A DNA stretch of 64,000 bases from Muraenolepis orangiensis. Lineage: Eukaryota > Chordata > Actinopteri > Gadiformes > Muraenolepididae. Made by a program: the position numbers and the translations under genes. Where the stretch lies: positions 62,001 to 126,000 of the forward strand of contig JANIIK010000742.1 in the NCBI GenBank assembly GCA_027704905.1. Direction: 5' to 3'. Below, piece by piece: positions 1 through 8,612 of this stretch. The notes beneath the pieces were generated by a model, which made no database searches, was not told where the DNA came from, and saw nothing but the letters and a program-made list of their open reading frames with translations. How positions within the stretch are numbered: the stretch's first letter is position 1; every line of letters starts with the position of its first letter.

Positions 1-348
1 TTTTGCGGGCGATTTAGTGGTCTGAAAAAAAAAGAAGAAATCTATTATATACTATAGTAGTTTATAATATGTGTTAGTTGAGTTAGTAGTAGTATATCAT
101 ATGTGGTAGTTGAGTTAGTAGTAGTATATAATATGTGTTAGTTGAGTTAGTAGGAGTATATCATATGTGGTAGTTGAGTTAGTAGTAGTATATAATATGT
201 GTTAGTTGAGTTAGTAGGAGTATATCATATGTGGTAGTTGAGTTAGTAGTAGTATATAATATGTGGTAGTTGAGTTAGTAGTAGTATATAATATGTGGTA
301 GTTGAGGTAGTAGCAGTATATAACATGTGTTAGTTAAGTTAGTAGTAG
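1..348 (+). repeat. 32-bp minisatellite array (left edge of window)
   Basis: From about 60 onward the sequence is a tandem array of a 32-bp unit built around TTGAG(G/T)TAGTAGTAGTATATAAYATGTGKTAG-like variants. The first 24 bases match a stretch near 17478-17497, so they belong to another dispersed repeat. The array continues after the pogo-like insertion at 351-1662. No gene is seen here. Confidence 0.9.
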
Positions 349-1664
349 TACCGTATTGACCCGATTATAAGACGACCCCTCTTTTTCAAGACTCATTTTT
401 GGAGAAAAAAAATTTGAAGACCAAATATTTTTTTTTTGAAAGAAAATCATTTTATTTGAAAATAATGATAACACACATCACACATTGTGTTCAAATTTGC
501 CTAACTTGGCGAACAAAAAGAAAACAGGCTAGATAGATAGCAATAAAACAGTAGTGCAATAAAACGGTAGCGCAATAAAACAGTAGAGCAATGAAACAGT
601 ACAACATTTCAGAACATCAGTCTATTGGTCACATCACGTCTTCTCATTCAGCTCGTCTTCTACATCGCTGGGTTGTTCCTCTCACTCCCGCTATCGTCAC
701 TCACGGTGTCCGCTTCCACGTCTCCTCCCACATCACGTCATCCTCGCTGCCATCCATGGCATTTGATACGCAGCATTTCTTAACCCATTAATGATGCTTT
801 CTGGGGAAACGTCAGCCCATGCTTGCAATATCCATTCACAGAGCAAACGTACTGCAGGCTTTTGGATTTTTCCAGACGGTGTCAGTGCGTGATGACCAGC
901 CAGGAGCCACTCTGTGTATCTCTTGCGCAGATTGCGCAGCTGGCTTGTCATTCCGCCCGGTATGATCACTAGGTCACCTAGTGATCATCACTCTTTCACT
1001 TTTTGACTGGCTCAGTCAAGTGTCCACGGAAAGCATCCAGAATCAACATATTCCTCTTCTTTCTGAGTCCCCCACGCCGTCTGCCCCACACCACCTTGAC
1101 CAACTTGCCAGTCCACCACAAGCTCCGTCTCCATCCAGCCCTTTGCCTGGGCGCGTACGATAACGCCAGCTGGCTGCCTCTTTAGGTACAGTCACTGCCT
1201 CTTTAGGTGCAGTCACTGCCTCTTTAGGTACAGTCTTGCGTTTTAAAACCACGTACGGGGGAGGTTTTGTCCCATCTGCGAGGCGCGTTAACATGACCGT
1301 TACTCGGCTCTTCTCGTTTCCAGTAGACTTCACAATCACTGATTTGTCGCCTTTCTTATGCACTGTGACAGATGTTGGCATGTCAAAATACACAGGCGTT
1401 TTTCTTTTTTCAAGTTGGTCGCTGTGTCTCTCCATTTCTATCTCTCCAGGTAACTGTTTTTATGTACTGTTACTTTAAGACTTTGAGTGACTTTAAGTGT
1501 CGCGCGGTGTCTCGGAACACTCGTTTGGCGCGATCTGTTGTTGCGCAATTACATGTGCAATTACGGTACATCGAAAAGTCTAAACCCCGATTATAAGACG
1601 ACCCCTCTTTTTCAGATTTTTTTCTCGGAAAAAAAACCCGTCTTATATTCGGGTCAATACGGTA
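349..1664 (-). mobile_element. pogo/Tigger-like (Tc1/mariner superfamily) DNA transposon, degenerate
   Basis: The ends are inverted repeats: the left end starts CCGTATTGACCCGATTATAA at 351 and the right end, read on the minus strand from 1662, starts CCGTATTGACCCGAATATAA. Both are flanked by TA (349-350 and 1663-1664), the target duplication expected of this superfamily. Removing the element rejoins the 32-bp array in register, so it inserted into an existing array. Inside are minus-strand remnants of a DDE transposase. At about 1.3 kb it is internally shortened and inactive. Confidence 0.88.
733..1435 (-). pseudogene. pogo/Tigger-type DDE transposase remnant
   Basis: Two minus-strand reading frames match the pogo/Tigger DDE domain. 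The upstream piece (1435 to about 1200) holds TPVYFDMP, the SGNEKSRVTVMLTRLADG-type core and PPYVVLKRKT. A middle piece near 1000-1170 shows GWMETELVVDW and LDAFRGHLTE in different frames, the latter containing a catalytic Asp. The downstream piece (969-733) holds IPGGMTSQLRNL and PSGKIQKPAVRLLCEWI. Frameshifts, a short duplicated PKEAVT block and internal losses make it a pseudogene. Family assignment rests on remembered family motifs. Confidence 0.8.
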
Positions 1665-2400
1665 TATAATATGTGGTAGTTGAGTTAGTAGTAGTATATA
1701 ACATGTGTTAGTTGAGTTAGTAGGAGTATATCATATGTGGTAGTTGAGTTAGTAGTAGTATATAACATGTGGTAGTTGAGGTAGTAGTAGTATATAATAT
1801 GTGGTAGTTGAGGTAGTAGCAGTATATAACATGTGTTAGGTGAGTTAGTAGGAGTATATCATATGCGGTAGTTGAGTTAGTAGTAGTATATAACATGTGG
1901 TAGTTGAGGTAGTAGTAGTATATAACATGTGGTAGTTGAGGTAGTAGTAGTATATAATATGTGGTAGTTGAGGTAGTAGTAGTATATAACATGTGGTAGT
2001 TGAGGTAGTAGTAGTATATAACATGTGGTAGTTGAGGTAGTAGTAGTATATAACATGTGGTAGTTGAGGTAGTAGTAGTATATAACATGTGGTAGTTGAG
2101 GTAGTAGTAGTGTATAACATGTGGTAGTTGAGTTAGTAGTAGTATATACCATGTGGTAGTTGAGGTAGTAGTAGTATATAACAAGTGTTAGTTGAGTTAG
2201 TAGTAGTATATAACATGTGGTAGTTGAGGTAGTAGTAGTATATAACATGTGTTAGTTGAGGTAGTAGTAGTATATAACATGTGGTAGTTGAGGTAGTAGT
2301 ATATAACATGTGGTAGTTGAGGTAGTAGTAGTATATAACATGTGGTAGTTGAGGTAGTAGTAGTATATAACATGTGGTAGTTGAGGTAGTATCTGTATAT
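1665..2400 (+). repeat. 32-bp minisatellite array 3' of V1
   Basis: About 23 copies of the 32-bp unit; most carry TGAGGTAG and a minority TGAGTTAG. The array stops about 155 bp from the V1 RSS nonamer at a TATCTGTATATTCCATAG boundary that is shared by the other three cassettes. The minus strand lacks stop codons over long stretches, giving artefactual Tyr/Thr/Leu-rich open frames. Confidence 0.93.
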
Positions 2401-2556
2401 TCCATAGTGTAGAGCAGTATAAAGCTGGTTCTTGCTTGAGGCCCCTGGTTAGAGCAGCTCTGTGCTCAGTGCTCTGTGTCAGAGTCTCTTCCCCCTCAGC
2501 AGCTGCAGCAGGTTCCTGCTGTAACGACTCAGTGACTACACAGTCTGACTGAGGGA
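2401..2556. other. conserved 155-bp spacer between array and V RSS
   Basis: This spacer is nearly identical in all four cassettes (2401, 21797, 40090 and 57838 onward). It contains a CAGCAGCTGCAGCAGG stretch with a CAGCTG E-box. After inversional joining it would flank the signal joint. No coding potential is seen. A regulatory role is inference only. Confidence 0.6.
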
Positions 2557-2584
2557 GGTTTATGTACGGCTCTCAATCACTGTG
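2557..2584 (-). promoter_or_regulatory. V1 12-RSS
   Basis: On the minus strand, immediately after the V1 coding end, the heptamer CACAGTG (2584-2578) is a perfect consensus. It is followed by a 12-bp spacer (2577-2566) and the nonamer ACATAAACC (2565-2557), one mismatch from ACAAAAACC. A 12-bp spacer on V is the kappa-like configuration. Confidence 0.96.
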
Positions 2585-3050
2585 TGAACAATTCACCATA
2601 ATGGTGACTCTGACAGTGATAAACTGCTGCGTCTTCAGGCTGGGCTCCGGCGATGGTCAGTGAGAAGTCAGTGCTGCCTCCACTGCCACTAAACCGAGCT
2701 GGTGTTGGTGATACTAGTTGGTTTGTATATTTCATGATGAGCTTGGGGGCTTCACCGGGTTTCTGTTGGTACCAGAATATGTAATCACCAGGACTACCTT
2801 TATAAACCGCTGGGTTTGTTTTACATGTCAGAGTGACTCTGGATCCTGCAGTAACAGACTCTACTGGTGACTGGGTCACAGTCACCTGACTGCTGGTTCC
2901 TATAGAAAACAAACAAACATAACATGGAGTCATCCAACAGAAAACACAAGCAAACACAGACGGGTGGTCCACATGTGGATGGAGAGGAATGAACCCACCT
3001 GTTAAGGATCCACAGACCACTGTCCAGAAAAGGATGGTGAGGTGGTTCAT
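2585..3050 (-). CDS. immunoglobulin light-chain V segment 1 (germline, kappa-like)
   Basis: This germline V segment encodes a light-chain variable domain once joined to J. The leader exon is 3050-2999 (MNHLTILFWTVVCGSLTG), followed by a 99-bp intron with a GTGGGT donor and TATAG acceptor, then V exon 2 at 2899-2585. Exon 2 shows QVTVTQSP, the first Cys in VTLTCK, WYQQKPGEAPKLIM, RFSGSGGSTDFSLTIAG and the second Cys in AAVYHCQS. The germline CDR3 end is HHYGELF, directly at the RSS heptamer. No stop or frameshift is seen, so it is probably functional. The ATG at 3050 is chosen because the upstream in-frame codon is GTG. V exon 2 is most like V4. Confidence 0.95.
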
Positions 3051-3114
3051 GGTTGCCACGGTTTCTGGGGTGTTGAGTGACAGCTCAGAGTCCTGCAGTG
3101 TTGAACTGAGAGGA

Positions 3115-3159
3115 CTTTTAAACCCTCTCAGAAGCCCAGTTTCAGCTCAGCATGCAAAG
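3115..3159 (-). promoter_or_regulatory. V1 promoter (TATA-like and octamer-like)
   Basis: On the minus strand, upstream of the V1 ATG, an octamer-like CTTTGCAT (3159-3152, 7 of 8 match to ATTTGCAT) lies 37 bp upstream of a TATA-like TTTAAAAG (3122-3115). The TATA-like box is about 65 bp before the start codon. The same pair at the same spacing occurs in all four cassettes, as expected for an Ig V promoter. Confidence 0.75.
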
Positions 3160-3179
3160 CTTCCTCTGTATGGAAATGA

Positions 3180-3488
3180 CCTGTTTCCACTCATCACACT
3201 GGGGGTGAGAGTGAACCACCTGTTTCCACTCATCACACTGGGGGTGAGACTGAACCACCTGTTTCCACTCATCACACTGGGGGTGAGAGTGAACCACCTG
3301 TTTCCACTCATCACACTGGGGGTGAGAGTGAACCACCTGTTTCCACTCATCACACTGGGGGTGAGAGTGAACCACCTGTTTCCACTCATCACACTGGGGG
3401 TGAGAGTGAACCACCTGTTTACACTCATCACACTGGGGGTGAGAGTGAACCACCTGTTTCCACTCATCTCACTGGGGGTTAGGGTGAA
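3180..3488 (+). repeat. 39-bp minisatellite upstream of V1, 8 copies
   Basis: Eight tandem 39-bp units of the form CTGTTTCCACTCATCACACT then GGGGGTGAGAGTGAACCAC. Each unit junction creates CACCTG, an E2A-type E-box. The period is a multiple of three and stop-free on several frames, which explains long artefactual open frames on both strands. Confidence 0.95.
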
Positions 3489-3961
3489 TGCATACATTCT
3501 GGGAGGACCACAGTATCTCTTCTACATTCACACTTTATGGAATACGATGTGGATTTAGCTGCAAACAATGGGGATTAATCATCTGAGACTTTTTTCCAAT
3601 TCATGTTCTCTTGGTTTGTTTGACATTCTTAAATGTTCTACTTCTTTAAAAAAATACAAATATGCTAGTTTCTTAAAAAAATAAAATAATGTATACTAGT
3701 ATTATCTTTGTAATTCATGTATCTGTATTTCACTTTTATCTTTATTAAGTTAGGTGAGCGTACTTGTGTTGAGATAATCAAATGTCCTTCAAATATTTTT
3801 TATATTCCAAAATACACGTAGAATAAATACAATCCATTTTTTGAAACACTTGATAAAAGTGACTAACCAGAGCTTGAGTTGATCAAATGTGAATTCCTTC
3901 ATAGTTTCCTGTGATAAGTTAGTGTCTATGTGTCAGTGAGATGTGTCTTCAATGGGAGGGA
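3489..3961. other. V1-J1 spacer
   Basis: AT-rich, non-coding, and conserved among cassettes. It is closest to the cassette 3 copy, for example in the stretch TTAGGTGAGCGTACTTGTG. Joining by inversion would flip this segment. No further feature is recognised. Confidence 0.7.
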
Positions 3962-4000
3962 GGTTTTTGTACAGACTCTTATTGAGGATGTATCACTGTG
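3962..4000 (+). promoter_or_regulatory. J1 23-RSS
   Basis: Nonamer GGTTTTTGT (3962-3970, perfect), 23-bp spacer (3971-3993), heptamer CACTGTG (3994-4000, perfect). It pairs with the 12-RSS of V under the 12/23 rule. It has the same left-facing polarity as the V RSS, so joining is inversional. Confidence 0.96.
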
Positions 4001-4038
4001 GTACACTTTTGGTGGAGGCACCAAACTCACCGTTGACT
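4001..4038 (+). CDS. IgL J segment 1
   Basis: This 38-bp J segment reads YTFGGGTKLTVD with the canonical FGxG motif. It begins directly after the RSS heptamer and ends at a GTAAGT splice donor. One leading and one trailing base leave a split codon completed by the C exon. All four J coding sequences in the window are identical. Confidence 0.95.
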
Positions 4039-4396
4039 GTAAGTACAAGGACACTTTTCTTTATCTGATATAACTCACTAAACATTAAGTTTATATCGAT
4101 ATAGGTCTGAATAACTAATTATTTTAATTTATATTCTATACTTTTAAACTTCTAAATGTTTGGTTGTTAAGGGCAGTAGACACATATTGAGTTCAGTCAC
4201 TTAATGTTATTATTTACATTGTTTTTGTAATGATTTATGATTATGATTATGTTGATGATTAATGATTATGATGAACATTCATCATTTATTAAGCATATCA
4301 TTGATTTACTTTGTACTTCATGAAATGGGCTAACAAGTATCCTTCAAGTTCAGTTTAGACTTCTTAAAAGTCGTAATTGAATGAATAGAATATTTA

Positions 4397-4406
4397 ATTT
4401 GCAAAT
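4397..4406. promoter_or_regulatory. octamer-like palindrome in J1-C1 intron
   Basis: ATTTGCAAAT matches 7 of 8 bases of the Oct motif in both orientations. It is kept in cassettes 1-3 and mutated to ATTAGCAAAT in cassette 4. An intronic enhancer role is inference. Confidence 0.35.
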
Positions 4407-4604
4407 GTATTTCTGTGCTCAAAAGTTCACATTCAATTGTTAGTCAATTATTCTGTTGTGTTTTGGCCGAACGTTGAATTAAATATAAGAAAAGGGAAGT
4501 GAGAAACGAATCTGAAGAAGTTCTGCCACCTGACAGCTGTAGAAACATTACAATGTGTCTCATGTATTCATTTATATTAATGTGGAAATTTATATAAATT
4601 AAAT

Positions 4605-4796
4605 TGGTGACAGGATAGCTCTGTCTTTTGGGACTTGGGAACCGGAAGGTCCCCGGTTCAAGTCCCCGAAACACCTGGTCACTGTCGAGGTGCCCTTGAG
4701 CAAGACCACAGCTTCTAATACTAGGATGGGTTAAATGAACACATTTCACTGTGTGTGTACATGTATGAGACCAATAAAGAGGATTTAAGATTTAGA
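4605..4796 (+). mobile_element. tRNA-derived SINE in J1-C1 intron
   Basis: A Pol III B-box-like GGTTCAAGTCC is followed by a body ending with TTAAATGAACACATTTCACTG and CCAATAAAGAGG, typical of fish tRNA-derived SINEs. The same insertion sits at the same place in all four cassettes, so it predates cassette duplication. It contains an AATAAA that could in principle cause premature polyadenylation. Confidence 0.75.
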
Positions 4797-4984
4797 AATA
4801 AATACATGACACATTGAAATGTTTCTAACATTTAAATGTGTCATGGTTTCATTTATATTAATTTCCACATTTCAACCAACAATTCCAACAGTTGATGAAT
4901 CTTCCAGTCCTCTGTGCTCCCTATGAGTGGCCATGTTAAGGGAGCCAGTTGTCCACTTGTCTCCTCTCTCTCTCTCTCTTCCAG

Positions 4985-5307
4985 TGGGAGTGGTTCAGCC
5001 CACGCTGAGCCTCCTTCCTCCCTCCAGAGTGGAGCTGGAGCAGGGCAGGGCTGCACTGCTGTGTTTGGCCACTGGGGGCTTCCCCTCAGACTGGAAGCTT
5101 GGCTGGAAGGTGGGGGGCAGCAGCAGGTCTGCCGGGGTGTCGGATAGCCCGGGGGTCCTGGGAAAAGATGGCACCTACAGCCGGAGCAGCGCCTTGACCC
5201 TCCCTGCGGACCAGTGGAAGAAGGCGGGCTCAGTGAGCTGTGAGGCCAGTAGGAGCGGCCAGACGCCTGTCAGTCAAACCCTGAATCCTGACCAGTGTTC
5301 AGAGTAG
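4985..5307 (+). CDS. IgL constant exon C1 (kappa-like)
   Basis: This exon encodes the C-terminal Ig constant domain of the light chain. The acceptor is a CT-rich tract ending CCAG at 4984. Phase fits the J split codon, giving D-L-GVVQPTLSLLPPS. The domain shows the first Cys in ALLCLATGGFPSDWKLGWKVG, the second Cys in GSVSCEAS, and the C-terminal NPDQCSE with a Cys suited to the heavy-chain disulphide. TAG is at 5305-5307. The exon is 323 bp and intact. It carries GGGGGGC (KVGGSS) where C2 and C4 have GGGTTGC (KVGCSS). Confidence 0.96.
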
Positions 5308-5827
5308 AGAGGCTCCAGCATGGAAGTAGTGTAGAATACAAATCTCCTCTGACATGTCTGCTTTCTATCTCTCTGTCTAAGGTAGCTGCAGCTTCTGATG
5401 ACCTCCATCAATATAACATGTCTTTGAGCCATTAGCATTACGCTTCATGGTCTGTTACCCCTTTGCTTGAGTTTGTCACATGTTGAACATTTAATAAAGA
5501 TGTAAAAAAAACAATGATTTATTGTCATCATTTCTGATGGTATATCTTCTGTCCATGCTCTAACAAGTATAACACCTCTTCTATTTCTTCATTAAATATT
5601 TGACCAGCCGTTTGAATGAAGGGTAAAGCTGTGGTTTGTCTCATCTCTGAATGACCAAAGTGTTGCTTGTGTGGCTCTTCTTGGAAGGTGTGTTCACTGG
5701 ATCCAGTGGACCAGTGTCAGTCATAGAGACACTGCTGCTGAAATGACCCATGTGTTTCAGACTGACTTCATGTCACTTCATCAAACAGTAGTTCAGGGTG
5801 TCCAGGTTTCTGCACATGTAACAGACA
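5308..5827 (+). other. C1 3' untranslated region and 3' flank
   Basis: This is the conserved 3' flank shared with cassettes 2-4, with no coding potential beyond short chance frames. The poly(A) signal is at 5493-5498 and a CTCF-like site lies at its right end. Confidence 0.8.
5493..5498 (+). terminator. C1 poly(A) signal
   Basis: AATAAA about 185 bp after the C1 stop codon, conserved in all four cassettes. Confidence 0.8.
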
Positions 5828-5842
5828 CCAGCAGGTGGCGGT
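5828..5842 (+). promoter_or_regulatory. CTCF-like site 3' of C1
   Basis: CCAGCAGGTGGCGGT fits the CTCF core consensus CCASYAGRKGGCRSY at every position. The equivalent site occurs 3' of C2, C3 and C4 in the same orientation. In cassette 1 a deletion ends right at this site, yet the motif still fits. Confidence 0.6.
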
Positions 5843-5925
5843 GTGTTTCTACATACCGGCTCAGTGGTGCCCTCTTGTGTCAAACCACAGCCATTACTAC
5901 AAAGAGTGAATCCAAAACTGTGAGT

Positions 5926-6065
5926 CCATGATGTAGTAGTTGATGTAGTAGTTGAGGTGGTAGTTGAGGTGGTGGTTGTATGAAATATGTGATAGTTGAG
6001 GTAGTTGTTGTATATTATATGTGGTGGTTGAGGTAGTTCTATATGATTTGTGGTAGTTAAGGTCG
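5926..6065 (+). repeat. short degenerate 32-bp-type array
   Basis: Several irregular copies of the TTGAGGTAG repeat with GTGGTTGTATG variants. It abuts a Gypsy-type fragment on the right. Confidence 0.75.
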
Positions 6066-6149
6066 TAGCTGAAGACGACCTGGGCAGAAGGAGTTGCTCT
6101 CTTCCCCGGCCCCGCCCGCCCACCCAATCTCCCCCCCCCCCCCCGGATC

Positions 6150-6284
6150 ATGGACTGGGAGGCTTACGGCCCAGAGGAGCGGGGTTGGGCCCCGCGCCGC
6201 TACAGTCTGGACCCGTTCCTTATCCGCCACTGTCACCGGGAACACCCTTTCAAGCCGGGTTGGGCGCCAGGAGGCGCCCGTTGA
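6150..6284 (+). pseudogene. Gypsy-type integrase C-terminal (chromodomain) fragment
   Basis: A 45-codon frame reads MDWEAYGPEERGWAPRRY then LDPFLIRHCHREHP and ends GWAPGGAR with a stop. This is the terminal chromodomain-like tail seen in fish Gypsy retrotransposon polyproteins. It is preceded by a poly-C run and truncated 5'. It sits directly before a G-rich polypurine tract and a 3' LTR, as expected for the 3' end of such an element. Confidence 0.75.
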
Positions 6285-6856
6285 GGGGGGGGTACCGTCA
6301 CGGTTACGGTGGTCGGCAGGGGGCGTGGCCAAGCCGCGTGCGCTGGCGCCGCACATACACACCTGTCAGCGATTGCCGTGGCTGATTGCTAATCCCCTCA
6401 CCTGGGGTATATAGACCCTGGCTTCCCGGTACCCCGGGGTTACGTCGTACTGTATGCTTACTATTTTGTACGTTGGTACATTCTGTCTCGCGTTACTCTC
6501 CTGTCCCGGACTACTCTCCGGTCTATATGAGCTCCACGGTAATTATAATTACCTGTCCAGTACCTGTCGCTACTCGACCACCCGGTATCTAGACTTGTCG
6601 CTCGTCCCTGACCATCCGTCTGTCCGGTACCTGTCGCTACTCGACCTCCCGGTATCCAGACTCCTCTCCCGTCCCAGACTACTCGCCGGTGTACTACCTG
6701 CCGGTACTCCGCGGATCGACTTCCCGGTTTCCAGACCCCTTGCCTGTCCCCGTTCACCCTTGTGTGTTGTGTTTGCGTTGAGTAAAGCTTGACGTTATAG
6801 CTCCACTGTGTCTTGGTCTGCGTTCTGGGTCCCACCGAACTATCCCATACGTGACA
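6284..6856 (+). mobile_element. Gypsy-type polypurine tract and 3' LTR
   Basis: A polypurine tract (AGGGGGGGG, 6284-6292) is followed by an LTR that begins CGTCACGGTTACGG at 6296 and ends TACGTGACA at 6856. The LTR matches the solo LTR at 51633-52262 throughout, including the CGACCTCCCGGTATC-rich middle and the GAGTAAAGCTT / AATAAAGCTTTA 3' part. The 5' part of the element is missing. Confidence 0.85.
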
Positions 6857-7188
6857 GCAACAAGACACGCAGTGGACTTAGCTATGGAATTTATCCACCG
6901 GCATCGACCGGCTGCAGTTTGTTGGCCGATAAAAGTCTCCTTTGTTGAATTGTGAGCATGCAATAGCGTGCGATAAAATGGCCAACATTATTTATCCCCA
7001 AGGGGACATTCCGCTGTGACCACAGCACACAATACAACTAAATATCAATATGAAAAAATACACAAAGTACAAATCTAAATACAAATGACGGTGTCTGTAT
7101 TCATAGTTTCTAAATGATATGTAGGGTCCAAAGTGAACACCTGCATACTAATGCAAATGCCCTCTCCCACGCTTCCTTGCTCCCAGGC
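6857..7188. other. non-coding, no feature recognised
   Basis: AT-rich sequence with no recognisable gene, repeat array or element. Confidence 0.5.
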
Positions 7189-7353
7189 TGAGAAGATGGT
7201 GCTGGCCGTGGGGGACTGTGTTCAGTTCCTTTAGGAGGAGGTGCGGAGCGCCCTGGAGGAGGTAGTGGAGGGGCAGAAGGAGGCGCAGGAGGAGGCTGTC
7301 AGAATTCTTGACTCCCAGACGGTCCGAGACGCCCAGAAGCTGCCCGTCAGACG
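7189..7353 (+). pseudogene. pseudo-exon of unknown gene, charged helical
   Basis: A CTCCCAG acceptor-like site precedes an exon-like stretch reading AEKMVLAVGDCVQFL, then a TAG stop, then EEVRSALEEVVEGQKEAQEE and further charged helical residues. It ends at CGGCAG followed by GTAGGA, a plausible donor. The in-frame TAG suggests a decayed exon. The parent gene is not recognised; it could belong with the nesprin/calmin-like pseudo-exons near 31.4 and 32.4 kb. Confidence 0.35.
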
Positions 7354-7639
7354 GCAGGTAGGAGGAGTTAACATTCTGTTTTATTTAATTGTTTCTTTCT
7401 TGCTTAATTTTTCAGTTAATTTAGTTTTTTTGTTTGTTTTTATGTTTATTGCCCTCTTCCTGTCCTCTATCTATAACAATGTATTATGAATATATTAATC
7501 CGAGTGCAAAGAAATAAAACTGAAATAACGCATGAAAGTCAGTTACAATATTTATATATGTTTTAGTTTCACAGACACAACGACTTATCTAACTAAATAA
7601 ATACATTTGATTCATAGACACAATGACTTATCAGAAATA

Positions 7640-7872
7640 ATAAATATCAAACATAATACAAATACACATTGCCGATTGACAAGGAGTAAGGTTTGGGGAT
7701 GGATGGAGGAAGAGATGCAGGGATGAAGCATTGTTGAAGCATCTGAAGCAGCGGCGGAAGGACGTCCAGCGGCCGACCAGCAGCTATAGGCCAAGGAGGG
7801 TCTGGGGGACTCCCTGCAGCAGAACCTGCACAGCCAAGAGCAGAGCATGGACTCCCAGGAGCAAAGCCTGGA
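7640..7872 (+). pseudogene. second possible pseudo-exon
   Basis: The stretch contains Gln/Glu-rich codons such as GDSLQQNLHSQEQSMDSQEQ with an in-frame TAG, and ends CTGGAG followed by GTGAGG, a donor-like site. Composition resembles 7189-7353, suggesting two decayed exons of one coiled-coil gene. Identity unknown. Confidence 0.25.
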
Positions 7873-7879
7873 GGTGAGG

Positions 7880-8612
7880 GAGTGAGACTCGGAGAGGGAG
7901 AGAGAGACATGTTACTGTTACAGTGCGGGCCCCGCTGGGGGCCTTCTCTCTAGTCGCTGATTATGCAAGTTCCTGGTGGATGTGCTTATAAAACAAGGAT
8001 GTGAAATTCAACGCGAGTCCTCGGTACTCTGCCGATGGTCCAATGGCGTGGCTGAATACGCACCACACAACACAGCAGTTTGCGAAAAGTAAACCAAAGT
8101 TCAACGTTTGTCGGGTGGAGTATCTATTTTTATTCGGGTTTGCATTTGAGGCAAAGCGCCTCACTGTTGCCTCGCGGTCAAGTCGGTCATGACACTCGAC
8201 CAGTCGTGTTTTGTGGTCTGGACACAAGGGGTTATACCCTTTGCTACTGTGCGGTCCGCAGGTGTTTGTGAACAAGGCTCGCACCGCGGCGAGACCTGAA
8301 CTTTAGTCAGTCGGCTGAGCTGAGCCAGGCCAGAGTGAGCCACCGCCGTCTATATCACAATAACCATAGCTATTATTGTAGTTATTACAATTATTATTTT
8401 ATATTATTATTTCATTGGCGTAGCACTTTTCAGGACACTCCAACTCAACATAGACCTTAATTTCACAAACAACAGTAAGGAAAAACTGAAAATGTGAAAG
8501 TGATTATAAAGATCCAGGCACACTCCCTCAGCCAGCATGTGAACCAGGTGGAGGCCGGCCTCAAGACAGAGTAGGAGACACCACTTTATTCCCTTGGGAG
8601 GCCCTTAAATGC
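7880..8612. other. non-coding, no feature recognised
   Basis: No gene or known element is recognised. Short open frames on both strands show no family motif. Confidence 0.4.

Noticed and set aside
1717..2405. Long minus-strand frames rich in Tyr, Thr and Leu (also 19640-21747, 38369-40104, 56589-57852)
   Set aside because: They are translations of the 32-bp minisatellite, present in all minus frames, with no start context or family match. Treated as repeat artefacts.
3142..3558. Repeat protein with LFPLITLGVRVNH units
   Set aside because: Comes from the 39-bp minisatellite upstream of V, which is non-coding on the plus strand in this context.
4640..4690. tRNA gene in the J-C intron
   Set aside because: Only a B-box and a short tRNA-like part are present, with a SINE body behind it; no cloverleaf.
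4927..4984. Translation start for C1 at an upstream ATG
   Set aside because: The ATG lies in the J-C intron upstream of the polypyrimidine tract and AG acceptor; C is an internal exon spliced from J.
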